The notes beneath the pieces are model-generated. The model had not been told where the DNA came from. It ran no database searches and saw only the letters and a program-made list of their open reading frames with translations. Shown here in pieces: positions 14,016-19,728 of a stretch of DNA of 19,728 bases (its first letter is position 1; every line of letters begins with the position of its first letter). The position numbers and the translations under genes were made by a program. Source of the DNA: JBGOTP01 sp041476545 (GTDB taxonomy: Bacteria > Acidobacteriota > Vicinamibacteria > Vicinamibacterales > CAVVIG01); contig JBGOTP010000055.1 in NCBI GenBank assembly GCA_041476545.1, positions 1 through 19,728 on the forward strand, written 5' to 3'.

Positions 14016-14914
14016 CAGGCGACCGCGGCTTTGAGCAACTCGAGCCGCTTCAGCACTCTCAGTATTCTCTCCCTCGACTCCGGCCTCGGCGAGCAGATCG
14101 GCAGGCGGTACACCTCTTCGAGGAGTCCCATCGCGGCCATGGCGGCCTTGACCGGCACCGGATTCGCTTCAACGAAGTTCACCTGCATCAGGGGCATGAT
14201 GCGCGAGTGAACGGCGCGCGCGGAGGCGAAGTCTCCGCGTTCCGCCGCGTCCACCATTCGCACCATCTCGGCCGGGATCTCGTTCGACACGACCGAAATG
14301 ATGCCGCGCCCGCCCACCGCCATCAGCGGCAACGTCAGCACATCGTCGCCGGACAGAACGATGAAGTCCGCTGGCACGGCCTGACAGATGTCGCACATCT
14401 GACCAACGTTGCCGGAGGCTTCCTTGATGCCCACGATGTTGGGAACGCCGGCGAGCCTTGTGACTGTCGACACCTCGATGTTGACCCCGGTGCGGCTCGG
14501 CACGTTGTAAAGCATGATCGGCAGCGGGGTGCTGTCTGCAATCGCCTGAAAGTGCTGGAAGAGCCCCTCCTGCGTCGGTTTGTTGTAGTAGGGCGTGACC
14601 GACAGCAGTCCGGCCGCGCCGGCCTTGCGCATCTCGTCGGCCAGGTGGATCACTTCCTTCGTGTTGTAGCCGCCGGCGCCGGCCAGAATCGGCACCTGCC
14701 CGCGCGCCTCGTCTACGAGAATCTCGACCATCCGCACGCGCTCGGTGAGAGTGAGCGTCGGGTTTTCGCCGGTCGTCCCGCAGGGGACGAGGAAGTGGAT
14801 GCCGGCGTCGATCTGCCGCCGGCCCAATCGCCGCACGGCCTTTTCGTCCAGCTCACCAGACCTGGTAAACGGCGTCACGAGCGCGGTGCCTACTCCTGTC
14901 CAGGTGGTTCTCAT
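14015..14914 (-). CDS. dapA: 4-hydroxy-tetrahydrodipicolinate synthase
   Basis: A 299-aa TIM-barrel aldolase condensing pyruvate with aspartate semialdehyde. The Schiff-base Lys164 lies in G-I-K-E-A-S-G-N, Tyr136 in L-Y-N-V-P-S-R-T-G, and the substrate-binding T47-T48 in P-C-G-T-T-G-E-N; Y109-Y110-N-K-P gives the third tyrosine region. Length and motifs are standard. A good Shine-Dalgarno (AGAGAGGA on the minus strand) precedes the ATG. Unlike its neighbours it is separated from the upstream gene (dapB) by 113 nt, and that gap holds a long hairpin, so its translation is probably independent of dapB while dapD downstream is coupled to it by a TGATG overlap. Confidence 0.96.
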   Translation of the reverse strand: MRTTWTGVGTALVTPFTRSGELDEKAVRRLGRRQIDAGIHFLVPCGTTGENPTLTLTERVRMVEILVDEARGQVPILAGAGGYNTKEVIHLADEMRKAGAAGLLSVTPYYNKPTQEGLFQHFQAIADSTPLPIMLYNVPSRTGVNIEVSTVTRLAGVPNIVGIKEASGNVGQMCDICQAVPADFIVLSGDDVLTLPLMAVGGRGIISVVSNEIPAEMVRMVDAAERGDFASARAVHSRIMPLMQVNFVEANPVPVKAAMAAMGLLEEVYRLPICSPRPESRERILRVLKRLELLKAAVA

Positions 14915-14929
14915 CGCGAGTCCTCTCTC

Positions 14930-15013
14930 AGCTCTCAGCTATCGGCTCTCAGCTATCGACAGTTGCACGCGGCTCTGCAATCACTGATAGCTGACAGCTG
15001 ATGGCTGACAGCT
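14930..15013. repeat. Long inverted repeat between dapB and dapA
   Basis: Arms 14930-14957 and 14986-15013 are complementary at 24 of 28 positions and enclose a 28-nt loop, itself holding TTGCA (14963-14967) and TGCAA (14976-14980), which can pair. Each arm is made of short AGCTATC/AGCTCTC-like units, a repeat type seen between genes in environmental bacteria. In the minus-strand transcript it would form a large hairpin ending just before the dapA ribosome binding site. There is no T-tract, so it is not an intrinsic terminator; mRNA stabilisation, processing or a mobile-repeat origin are possible. Confidence 0.75.
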
Positions 15014-15027
15014 ACGGATATCAATTC

Positions 15028-15717
15028 TCATCGCAGTCCCAGGACGTCGTGCATCGTAAACCAGCCGTGTCTGCCCTTGACCCACCGCGCGGCCACGAGG
15101 GCTCCGCGGGCGAAGGCGCTCCGATCCCGCGCCGTATGGGACAGCGTAATCGATTCCGCCGCGCTGTCGAAGCCAATCGTGTGCACGCCTGGAATATGGC
15201 CCGCCCGCGTCGAGGAGACATCGATCGGCCGCGCGAACCCCGCGTCTTCCATCGCGCGCTTCAACATCAGCGCGGTTCCCGACGGCGCGTCTTTTTTCAT
15301 GACGTGGTGCGCCTCGTGAATCCATGCACCGAACTCGTCCTGGGACCCGAACAGCTTCGCGGCCCTCGCCGCCAGCGCCTCGAACACGACGACACCCGTG
15401 GAAAAATTGGGGGCGACCACCACGCCGATGCCGGCATCGGCCACAGCCTTGCGCACGCCGGGTTCGTGACCGCCCCACCCGGTGGTGCCCACCACGACGT
15501 TGATGCCGAGCCTGGCGAGCCGCGGCACATTCACCGGCACCGCATCTGGATACGAGAAGTCGATCGCCACATCGACCTGACCCCAGTCCGCGGCGACTGT
15601 CTCGAGACGCGAGGCATTGTCGATCTCCACAATCCCGGCCACTTCGCAGTCGTACTCCGCCGCGAGGCCCTCGACCATCCGTCCCATGCGACCGTGACCA
15701 ACCAGCAGAATCCGCAT
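15028..15717 (-). CDS. dapB: 4-hydroxy-tetrahydrodipicolinate reductase
   Basis: 229 aa from ATG at 15717, reducing the DapA product with NAD(P)H to tetrahydrodipicolinate. The nucleotide site is G-H-G-R-M-G-R-M (7-14), followed by V-G-T-T-G-W (76-81), A-P-N-F-S-T-G (102-108), the catalytic E-A-H-H-V-M-K-K (135-142) and D-A-P-S-G-T-A (143-149) that binds the dicarboxylate. It is shorter than the E. coli enzyme (273 aa), as in many non-proteobacterial DapB. A TTG codon at 15720 could add one residue, but ATG at 15717 shares a base with the lysC stop (TGATG) and is the more likely start. Confidence 0.94.
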   Translation of the reverse strand: MRILLVGHGRMGRMVEGLAAEYDCEVAGIVEIDNASRLETVAADWGQVDVAIDFSYPDAVPVNVPRLARLGINVVVGTTGWGGHEPGVRKAVADAGIGVVVAPNFSTGVVVFEALAARAAKLFGSQDEFGAWIHEAHHVMKKDAPSGTALMLKRAMEDAGFARPIDVSSTRAGHIPGVHTIGFDSAAESITLSHTARDRSAFARGALVAARWVKGRHGWFTMHDVLGLR

Positions 15718-17078
15718 CAAAAGAACTCCTGATGGAGGAGATTCATCGCTGCTTCGACATCGGCGTCCCGCAGCACGAACGTAATGTTCCGGCGCGACGC
15801 GGCCTGCGACACCAGGCGCAGCGGAATCTGCTGCAGCGCGGTGACGGCGCGCCCGAAGAGCGCCGTATCGCCTCGGAGATTCTCCCCCACGATGCAGACA
15901 ATCGCCATATCCGGTTCGATGTTCACCTCGGCGAAGGCCCGCAGATTGCCGACGACAGCGTCCAGGCGCTTGGTATTGTCCACCGTCACCGAGACGCTCA
16001 CCTCAGAGGTCGTGACGACGTCCACGGGCGTCTTGAACCGTTCGAACACCTCGAAGAGACGCCGCAGGAAGCCGTGAGCCATCAGCATGCGCGTGGACGT
16101 GATGTCGACCACCGTCACGCCGCGCTTGCAGGCCAGGGCCGTCAGGCCGCGGTGTTCCCGGCCATCGGCCGTGATCATCGTACCCGCGACCTCCGGCCGC
16201 CGGGAATTGAGAATCCGGACCGGGATGTTCTTCGCGACCGCGGGAAGAATCGTGCTGGGGTGCAGCACCTTGGCGCCGAAGTAGGCAAGCTCCGACGCCT
16301 CGGCGAACGACAGCTGCGGGACAAGCTTGGGTTCGGCGACCACGCGGGGATCGGCAGTGAGCATGCCATCGACGTCCGTCCAGATCTGAATCTCGTCCAC
16401 GTCGAGACACGCGCCGAAAATCGCGGCGGAATAATCCGACCCGCCGCGCCCGAGCGTCGTCGTCACGCCGGCCGTCGTGGCGCCGATAAATCCGCCCATC
16501 ACGGCGACCTTCCCGGCTGCGCGCAGCGGGGTCACACGCTGCGCGGTCCGTTCGCAGGTCGCATCCATATCCGGAATCGCGGCGGTGTGATCAGCGTCGG
16601 TCACGAGCACCGCTCGCGAATCCACCCACACCGCCGGAATCTGTATGGCCACAAAAGCGGCCGTCACAATCCGGCTGCTCGCGAGCTCGCCCATGGCGAC
16701 AATCTCGTCGTGCGACCGCGGCGAGACCTCGCCCGCCTGCGCCAGCGCGCGCACGGTCTTCGTCAACTGTGAAAATTCTTCGCGGAGTGTCGCCACGAGC
16801 GCCGTGGAAGCATCGCCAGGTACCAGCGTTGTCGCGACACCGACGTGCCGGTCCAGAAGATCCTGTAGCAGCTGTGCTGCCTGCTCGCCGTCGCCCACTC
16901 CCGCCAGTCGTCCGGATTCAATAAGCCGATCGGTGACCTTGGACATCGCGGAAACGACGATCACCGGCGGCGCATCGCCGGGATTCCGCTCGAGCTGCCT
17001 GCGAACAATGGCGGTGACGCGATTCATCGCTTCGGCGTCGGCGACGGATGTGCCGCCGAACTTCATGATGACGTTCAC
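15717..17078 (-). CDS. lysC: Aspartate kinase (monofunctional, with ACT domains)
   Basis: 453 aa from GTG at 17078, phosphorylating aspartate in the first committed step. The kinase domain shows M-K-F-G-G-T-S-V (5-12), M-G-E-L-A-S-S (129-135), L-G-R-G-G-S-D-Y-S-A (209-218) and I-W-T-D-V-D-G (232-238). A C-terminal ACT pair from about residue 305 (for example V-T-V-V-D-I-T-S-T-R-M and V-C-I-V-G-E-N-L) implies allosteric feedback by lysine and/or threonine. Length and single chain resemble E. coli LysC rather than the two-subunit Bacillus type, and no homoserine dehydrogenase is fused. The GTG overlaps the asd stop by 4 nt (GTGA). The frame is open to 17339, but that part lies inside asd. ATG at 17066 is the alternative start. 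Confidence 0.94.
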   Translation of the reverse strand: MNVIMKFGGTSVADAEAMNRVTAIVRRQLERNPGDAPPVIVVSAMSKVTDRLIESGRLAGVGDGEQAAQLLQDLLDRHVGVATTLVPGDASTALVATLREEFSQLTKTVRALAQAGEVSPRSHDEIVAMGELASSRIVTAAFVAIQIPAVWVDSRAVLVTDADHTAAIPDMDATCERTAQRVTPLRAAGKVAVMGGFIGATTAGVTTTLGRGGSDYSAAIFGACLDVDEIQIWTDVDGMLTADPRVVAEPKLVPQLSFAEASELAYFGAKVLHPSTILPAVAKNIPVRILNSRRPEVAGTMITADGREHRGLTALACKRGVTVVDITSTRMLMAHGFLRRLFEVFERFKTPVDVVTTSEVSVSVTVDNTKRLDAVVGNLRAFAEVNIEPDMAIVCIVGENLRGDTALFGRAVTALQQIPLRLVSQAASRRNITFVLRDADVEAAMNLLHQEFF

Positions 17079-18118
17079 AGCAGGCCCTCGCGGTGCATCA
17101 GTTCGGCGTTGAGGATGGCGACGCCCGCCGCGCCACGAATCGTGTTGTGACCGAGGGCCACGAACTTGTAATCGAACAGCGAACAGGGACGCAATCGGCC
17201 CACGGTCACCGTCATGCACCGGCCACGGTTGACGTCGAGGAGCGGCTGCGGCCTGTTGGCCTCGGCGAGATACACGATCGGCTGGGGCGGCGCCGATGGA
17301 AGACCGAGATCCTGCGGGCGGCCCTTGAACGACCGCCACGCGTCGATCATCTCCTCGGCCGTCGGCCGCTCGACGAGGCCGACGGAAATCGATTCGGTGT
17401 GTCCGTTCTGCACGGGCACACGCGTCGTCGTCGCACTGATGGTCACCGGGTGATGCTCCACGCGTCCGTTCGCGAACGACCCGAGAATCTTCTTCGTTTC
17501 AGTTTCAATTTTTTCTTCTTCGCCGCCGATGTGCGGAATCACATTCCCGAGGATGTCCCACGAAGGCACGCCAGGATAGCCGGCGCCAGAAATCGCCTGG
17601 AGCGTGGTGATCATCGTCGTCTTCAGACCGAACTGCCGAAGGGGCGCAAGCGCCATGGCCAGCACGACGGTCGAGCAGTTCGGGTTGGTGACGATGCGGC
17701 CTTTCCAGCCGGTGGCGGAGCCCTGCGCGTCGAGGAGTTTCAGGTGATCGGCGTTCACTTCCGGAATGAGGAGAGGCACGCTCGCCTCCATCCGGTAGTT
17801 CCGCGAATTGCTCACGACGAGGTGTCCAGCCGCCGCGAAGGCCGCTTCGACTTCGCCGGCGACCGACGAATCAAGGCCGGAGAACACCAGCGTCGGGGCG
17901 CGGCCGGGAGTCGCCGAATCGACCGTTCGGGTGGCAACGTCGTCGGGAAGCGGATTCGGCAGCCGCCACGCGGTCGCGTCGCGAAACGCCTTGCCGGCCG
18001 AGCGTTCGCTCGCGCCGAGCCACTCCACCTTGAACCAGGGGTGGTTGGCGAGCAAGGCAATGAACTGCTGGCCGACCATGCCGGTCGCACCAAGAATGCC
18101 GACGGGAATCTGAGCCAT
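17075..18118 (-). CDS. asd: Aspartate-semialdehyde dehydrogenase, archaeal/fungal-type
   Basis: 347 aa, reducing aspartyl phosphate to aspartate semialdehyde with NADPH. The N-terminal Rossmann motif is G-I-L-G-A-T-G-M-V-G-Q-Q-F (8-20), the nucleophile is Cys148 in T-N-P-N-C-S-T, and the base is His240 in V-P-V-Q-N-G-H-T-E-S. The V-T-I-S-A-T-T-T-R-V-P-V block and T-N-P-N-C-S (rather than the Q/P-N-C-S-T-x-Q of common bacterial enzymes) place it with the archaeal/yeast-type branch. It is the first gene of the dap operon; ATG at 18118 follows the leader terminator's T-tract by 13 nt, with only a weak GAGATAA as ribosome binding site. Confidence 0.94.
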   Translation of the reverse strand: MAQIPVGILGATGMVGQQFIALLANHPWFKVEWLGASERSAGKAFRDATAWRLPNPLPDDVATRTVDSATPGRAPTLVFSGLDSSVAGEVEAAFAAAGHLVVSNSRNYRMEASVPLLIPEVNADHLKLLDAQGSATGWKGRIVTNPNCSTVVLAMALAPLRQFGLKTTMITTLQAISGAGYPGVPSWDILGNVIPHIGGEEEKIETETKKILGSFANGRVEHHPVTISATTTRVPVQNGHTESISVGLVERPTAEEMIDAWRSFKGRPQDLGLPSAPPQPIVYLAEANRPQPLLDVNRGRCMTVTVGRLRPCSLFDYKFVALGHNTIRGAAGVAILNAELMHREGLL

Positions 18119-18131
18119 GACGTGTTATCTC

Positions 18132-18165
18132 AAAAAAAAAGCCGACGCGGATAATCCGTGTCGGC
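18132..18165 (-). terminator. Intrinsic terminator in the asd-dap operon leader
   Basis: On the minus strand an 11-bp hairpin with one A-C mismatch and a UUA loop (18141-18165; arms GCCGACACGGA and TCCGCGTCGGC) is followed immediately by nine Ts (18132-18140). It is a textbook Rho-independent terminator placed 13 nt before the asd start, hence upstream of the operon's first gene. This is the arrangement of transcription attenuation. Confidence 0.9.
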
Positions 18166-18191
18166 AGGGTGCAGCTCGAATGTAGTGATGA

Positions 18192-18281
18192 CTAACGACC
18201 GAGCACAGCTCCTCCGACAACGGTGGCCCGCTTAAGCCCGGTGCACTTTCGCGTGTCGGAAGTCGATATCAGAGTAAACAT
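18192..18281 (-). CDS. Possible 29-aa leader peptide of the dap operon
   Basis: ATG at 18281 opens 29 codons ending in TAG (18192-18194), beginning M-F-T-L-I-S-T-S-D-T and ending G-A-V-L-G-R. It has five Thr, one Ile, two Lys and no Met after the start. Codons 8-10 cover the upstream CCGACA arm and codons 21-23 the UGUCGG arm, so ribosome position would decide between terminator and antiterminator. Weaknesses are the absence of a recognisable Shine-Dalgarno and only moderate Thr enrichment; it may be a chance frame inside a riboswitch. Confidence 0.3.
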   Translation of the reverse strand: MFTLISTSDTRKCTGLKRATVVGGAVLGR

Positions 18282-18319
18282 CACAGTAGGTCTGAGCCTT
18301 TAGGCCCAGACAACGGGTG

Positions 18320-18347
18320 AGTATAGCATGAAGGACGCATGCTTCAA
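18320..18347 (-). promoter_or_regulatory. Sigma70-type promoter of the asd-dap operon
   Basis: On the minus strand TTGAAG (18347-18342) and TATACT (18325-18320) are separated by 16 bp, a good -35/-10 pair. Initiation would fall near 18313, just before the 5' hairpin of the leader. The -35 and part of the spacer overlap the first codons of the divergent hydrolase gene (ATG at 18339). Confidence 0.55.
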
Positions 18348-19472
18348 GCTCTCTTCTACGCTTGGGAGCGCCACCTCGCGTCGGTCTCTACCAATCGCGT
18401 GGTGCGCCAGTTTGAATGGGGCCTCGACTGGGTGCCGTTGAACGGCCATAGCCATCAGCCGCCGCCGAACGGCCACCAGCACTCGCGGGACGTCGACGCG
18501 CCGGGAATCATCGGCGACTGGGTCGCGCGCGTCATGGAAGATAGCGACGCGTTCTTCACCCCGCCACCGACGAGTGCGTACACGCTGGCCGCCCCATCGG
18601 CGGACGGCGATCGGCGGCTGACATTTCCGAGCGCACTCGAGACGCCACATCGAGAGAACAACACCGTCCACTGCCGGCTGTTTCCGGCTCGAATCCGGCT
18701 GAAGCCGGATCCCACAGGGGCCGCCGGCGAACGCGCGTCGCGCCGCGCGGACAATGGTCAGACGAGCGGCACGCGCGCGGCCGTCGTCGTGCTGCCGCAG
18801 TGGAATGCGGATCCCGACGGTCATGTCGGATTGTGCCGGCTGCTGGCGATGAATGGCATGTCGGCGCTGCGCTTGAGTCTGCCGTATCACGATCAGCGCA
18901 TGCCGCCCGAGCTGCAGCGCGCCGACTACATCGTCAGCCCCAACGTGTCCCGCACGCTGCAGGTGTGCCGGCAGGCCGTACTCGATGCGCGGCGCGCCAT
19001 CGCGTGGCTGGCCGCGGAAGGGTACGACCGCATCGGCATCCTCGGGACAAGTCTTGGTTCGTGCCTGGCACTGCTCACGACGGCGCACGAGCCATTGATC
19101 AACGCGCAGGCCCTCAATCACATCTCGCCGCACTTTGCCGATGTCATCTGGCGCGGCATCTCGACCCGCCACGTGCGGGAAGGACTGGACGGGCACATCG
19201 AACTCGATCTGCTGCGCGAGTTGTGGAAGCCGATCAGCCCGCGGTGGTACCTGGAGCGGGTCCGCGATCGACAGACGCTGCTGGTCTACGCGCGCTACGA
19301 CCTGACGTTCCCGCTGGATCTCTCGGAGGATCTTGTTCGTGAGTTTCGAGAGCGCGGGATCCCACACGAAGTGACAGCGCTGCGATGCGGACACTACAGC
19401 ATCGGCAAGACGCCCTTCAAGTTCCTGGACGGCTGGATCCTGACGCGGTTCCTGAGGCGCGCCCTACGGTAA
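18339..19472 (+). CDS. Alpha/beta-hydrolase fold protein (ABHD18/DUF2048-like)
   Basis: 377 aa, cytosolic, no signal peptide. A complete triad is visible: nucleophile Ser238 in G-I-L-G-T-S-L-G, Asp321 in Y-A-R-Y-D-L-T-F-P and His352 in R-C-G-H-Y-S-I-G. V-V-V-L-P-Q-W-N-A (149-157) is the first core strand with the oxyanion region. The N-terminal 110 residues (F-Y-A-W-E-R-H-L) precede a non-conserved linker that includes an in-frame palindromic repeat at residues 119-124. The general organisation resembles ABHD18-like hydrolases of unknown substrate. AAGGA lies 3 nt before the ATG. It is transcribed away from the dap operon; its own promoter must lie within the leader region or be very short. 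Confidence 0.82.
   Translation: MLQALFYAWERHLASVSTNRVVRQFEWGLDWVPLNGHSHQPPPNGHQHSRDVDAPGIIGDWVARVMEDSDAFFTPPPTSAYTLAAPSADGDRRLTFPSALETPHRENNTVHCRLFPARIRLKPDPTGAAGERASRRADNGQTSGTRAAVVVLPQWNADPDGHVGLCRLLAMNGMSALRLSLPYHDQRMPPELQRADYIVSPNVSRTLQVCRQAVLDARRAIAWLAAEGYDRIGILGTSLGSCLALLTTAHEPLINAQALNHISPHFADVIWRGISTRHVREGLDGHIELDLLRELWKPISPRWYLERVRDRQTLLVYARYDLTFPLDLSEDLVREFRERGIPHEVTALRCGHYSIGKTPFKFLDGWILTRFLRRALR
18693..18710. repeat. REP-like palindrome inside the hydrolase gene
   Basis: ATCCGGCT-GA-AGCCGGAT is a perfect 8-bp inverted repeat with a 2-nt centre. It is read in frame as I-R-L-K-P-D, in a linker between the N-terminal segment and the hydrolase core. The peptide R-L-K-P-D-P-T is one I associate with translated dispersed repeats in acidobacterial genomes (recollection, not checked). 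Confidence 0.6.
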
Positions 19473-19485
19473 GGAGCTATCGGCC

Positions 19486-19728
19486 TTACTTCACCTCGAC
19501 GAGTTCGATCGCGATGCGATCGGGCCCCTCGATCATCGCGGCTCGCGTGTTGCCCCACGGATGAATCTCCTCGAGGAACTTCACGCCCTCGCCTTTGAGG
19601 CGAGTCACCGTTGCCGTGAGATCCGCCGTGCTCACCGCCCAGTGATCCACGATCTTGCCGCGCGTGCTGACGAGTCCGCCACCGGGCCACGGCCGGATGG
19701 AAATGGAAATGTCGTCGAACGACACGCC
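19486..19728 (-). CDS. VOC (glyoxalase/bleomycin-resistance) family protein, C-terminal part
   Basis: The last 80 or so codons of a protein whose start lies beyond the window edge. I-V-D-H-W-A-V-S-T-A-D-L with a helix T-V-T-R-L-K-G-E-G-V, then a loop N-T-R-A-A-M-I-E-G-P-D-R-I-A-I-E-L-V-E is the second half of a vicinal-oxygen-chelate domain; the final Glu of I-E-L-V-E is in the usual metal-ligand position and His in D-H-W in the other. Its function is not defined by this fragment. It converges on the hydrolase gene with a 13-nt gap. An internal GTG at 19725 is possible but would leave the fold incomplete. Confidence 0.75.
   Translation of the reverse strand, partial: GVSFDDISISIRPWPGGGLVSTRGKIVDHWAVSTADLTATVTRLKGEGVKFLEEIHPWGNTRAAMIEGPDRIAIELVEVK

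Larger units (their letters stand above)
18132..18313 (-). ncRNA. Structured 5' leader of the asd-dap operon (attenuator or riboswitch candidate)
   Basis: The untranslated leader can fold, in transcript order, into a 5' hairpin (18290-18311; 9-bp stem, UAAA loop), an outer helix GUGAUG/CAUCAC (18279-18284 with 18185-18190), a helix UCCGACA/UGUCGGA (18254-18260 with 18213-18219), a small GAGC-UGU-GCUC hairpin, and the terminator. UGUCGG at about 18214-18219 can pair either with CCGACA upstream or with CCGACA in the terminator's 5' arm (18159-18164), so terminator and antiterminator are mutually exclusive. The site before asd suggests control by lysine, threonine or another aspartate-family metabolite. 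I do not recognise a known class: lysine riboswitch and T-box consensus motifs are not seen. Fold drawn by eye. Confidence 0.6.

Noticed and set aside
14930..15013. Intrinsic terminator between dapB and dapA
   Set aside because: The hairpin has no T-tract on either strand and a long loop.
15732..16772. 346-codon plus-strand ORF opposite lysC
   Set aside because: Shadow of a motif-complete aspartate kinase; no recognisable domain.
18132..18313. Lysine riboswitch, T-box or 6S RNA as the identity of the dap leader
   Set aside because: The lysine-riboswitch AGAGGUGC core and the T-box GGGUGG-ACCGCG element are absent. Short matches to 6S RNA (GCGGGCCA, GCUCGGUC) were noticed, but the closing stem and apical hairpin of 6S do not fit, and the terminator lies directly before asd.
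1..19728. tRNA or rRNA genes, transposases, phage genes
   Set aside because: None recognised on either strand by eye; a tRNAscan/Infernal run would settle the small RNAs.

Overview
The window is high-GC and gene-dense. Nearly every gene is assigned from its protein motifs. Gene types, base composition and the short dispersed repeats would fit a soil bacterium such as an acidobacterium (Vicinamibacteria-like), but this is inference: there is no rRNA or other phylogenetic marker here.

Layout. 1-67 (-): start of a HicB-like antitoxin cut by the window edge. 96-183: attC-like inverted-repeat element. 231-941 (+): stand-alone CTP-synthase-type glutamine amidotransferase. 963-5099 (-): read from right to left, pyruvate kinase, an MscS-type channel (sharing one base with pyk), a membrane-anchored SRPBCC protein and a LOG-family protein. 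5117-8991 (+): an O-methyltransferase, a 47-aa small protein, a GatA-like amidase whose TTG start overlaps the small gene's stop, and a membrane glycosyltransferase. 9055-10766 (-): an accessory island with a nucleotidyltransferase, a small protein overlapping it in another frame, and a FitAB/VapBC-type toxin-antitoxin pair with a perfect 16-bp operator-like palindrome.

10909-18347 (-): the main metabolic locus. Transcribed right to left it reads asd, lysC, dapB, dapA, dapD, an M20 peptidase (probable dapE) and a secreted NHL-repeat protein. Most junctions overlap by 1 to 13 nt. The set covers aspartyl phosphate to tetrahydrodipicolinate and its succinylation, plus the probable desuccinylation step, on the way to meso-diaminopimelate and lysine; the aminotransferase (dapC) and epimerase (dapF) are not in the window. 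The operon has a promoter and a leader of about 190 nt ending in an intrinsic terminator just before asd. The leader contains a 29-codon ORF and mutually exclusive pairings, so it looks like an attenuator or an unrecognised riboswitch. This is the most interesting element of the window.

18339-19472 (+): an alpha/beta hydrolase, divergent from the dap operon, with a palindromic repeat read in frame inside it. 19486-19728 (-): C-terminal part of a VOC-family protein that runs off the edge. No tRNA, rRNA, CRISPR array or transposase was recognised.
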